From assembly GCF_009762325.1 (NCBI RefSeq), contig NZ_CP034348.1, forward strand, positions 3,602,501 to 3,666,500: a stretch of DNA of 64,000 bases, given 5' to 3'. A model generated the notes under the pieces. The model worked only from the letters and a program-made list of their open reading frames with translations, was not told the DNA's origin and did not search any database. The translations under genes and the position numbers were made by a program. Positions 63,471 through 64,000 of this stretch are shown piece after piece; positions within the stretch are counted from its first letter, which is position 1; the number at the start of each line of letters is the position of its first letter. Origin of the DNA: Roseovarius faecimaris (GTDB lineage Bacteria > Pseudomonadota > Alphaproteobacteria > Rhodobacterales > Rhodobacteraceae).

Positions 63471-64000
63471 ATGCGCTATCAAATCAGTGGAAAACAGATC
63501 GATATCGGTGAAGCTTTGCAGACGCATGTCAAGCAGGACCTGGGCAGCGCTGTACAGAAATACGCGGAGCGCCCAACCGACGCGCACGTAATTTTTTCCA
63601 AAAGCGCCAACGAGTTCGTCTGTGAAATCATTGTGCACCTGTCCACCGGCCTGACCACCCAGGCCAAAGCGCATGCTCATGAAATCTATGAATCTTTTGA
63701 TAAATGCTGCGACAAGATCGAAAAGCAGCTGCGCCGCTACAAGCGCCGCCTGAAAGACCATCACAGAGACCGCGCTGAACCGGTTGAACTTATGGGCGCG
63801 TCCTCGTATATCCTCGCCTCTGAGACGGATGATCAGGAATCGGAGCCCGAGAGCCTGCAACCGATGATTGTCGCGGAGATGGAGACCAAGATCCCATCCC
63901 TGACAGTCGGAGAGGCGGTTATGCAGATGGAGCTTGCGGGCGCGCCGGTGCTGGTCTTCCGAAAGGAAGGGAAGGAAGGGCTGAACGTCGTATATCGCCG
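63471..64000 (+). CDS. hpf: Ribosome hibernation-promoting factor, long form (3' end outside)
   Basis: 176 codons are visible and the frame is open at the window edge. AAGGAGACGAA precedes the ATG. The N-terminal domain starts MRYQISGKQIDIGEALQTHV, with the basic KQLRRYKRRLKDH helix that lies in the ribosomal channel. After a linker (about 100-130) the C-terminal dimerisation domain begins at PMIVAEMETK. This long form makes 100S dimers by itself. In this group it usually lies before ptsN. Confidence 0.93.
   Translation, partial: MRYQISGKQIDIGEALQTHVKQDLGSAVQKYAERPTDAHVIFSKSANEFVCEIIVHLSTGLTTQAKAHAHEIYESFDKCCDKIEKQLRRYKRRLKDHHRDRAEPVELMGASSYILASETDDQESEPESLQPMIVAEMETKIPSLTVGEAVMQMELAGAPVLVFRKEGKEGLNVVYR

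Overview
The window looks like a chromosomal segment of a marine alphaproteobacterium of the Roseobacter group (Rhodobacterales). The evidence is the high GC content, the petP-petR regulator pair, the rnd-lptC-lptA-lptB-hpf order, paired PotABCD-type polyamine transporters, a tmpA/tmpB phosphonate pair, glycine-betaine catabolic genes and Roseobacter-type intergenic repeats. The assignment rests on gene content only. Both edges cut genes: leuD at the left and hpf at the right.

Layout. 0-5.5 kb: leuCD, petPR with a small companion gene, ilvE, and a TetR regulator facing a small membrane protein. 5.5-22.6 kb is a polyamine and omega-amino-compound block. It has a minus-strand Pot-type ABC operon with unusually extended permeases, an aminotransferase, an Lrp regulator, a nitrilase-fold hydrolase, a creatinase/ectoine-hydrolase-like M24 protein, a second aminotransferase and a GntR regulator. 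A plus-strand putrescine-type ABC operon follows and ends in a PuuB-like oxidase. A nearly identical AT-rich palindrome lies in front of both the second aminotransferase and the second transporter, so GntR is the natural candidate to control both.

22.6-40 kb is a one-carbon and methylated-amine block. tmpA-tmpB should turn 2-(trimethylammonio)ethylphosphonate into glycine betaine and phosphate. msrA-msrB and a secreted glutathione peroxidase follow. Then comes a nine-gene, tightly overlapping minus-strand operon: MttB-like methyltransferase, kbl, cysteine-synthase-like, tdh, Old Yellow Enzyme/TMADH-like, PEP-mutase/ICL-like, a secreted orphan, a dimethylglycine-dehydrogenase-like GcvT flavoprotein and a GbdR-like regulator. 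A divergent LysR gene sits at its head. I read this as a demethylation and cleavage route for an N-methylated amino acid that ends at glycine and acetyl-CoA. It is the best candidate here for an incompletely described system.

40-53.6 kb is mostly housekeeping: a PNPOx-like flavoprotein, an orphan HyuA, queG, a GST, mtgA, gltB/gltD (with a palindrome-rich spacer), uppP and an NDUFA9-like protein. tRNA-Leu(CAG) at 53.75 kb starts an AT-richer accessory segment (53.8-60.1 kb) with an RTX-Hint protein, a secreted orphan, degenerate repeats, a serine resolvase with a res-like region, an IS3-family element that truncates a small secreted-protein gene, and a Crp/Fnr gene with a frameshift in a T6 tract. 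From 60.7 kb the conserved rnd-lptCAB-hpf cluster resumes.

Repeats: four copies of a GTAGGGTGCGTGA palindrome and five copies of a CATTGTTCC...ATACTC element lie between genes. Strong hairpins follow both solute-binding-protein genes.
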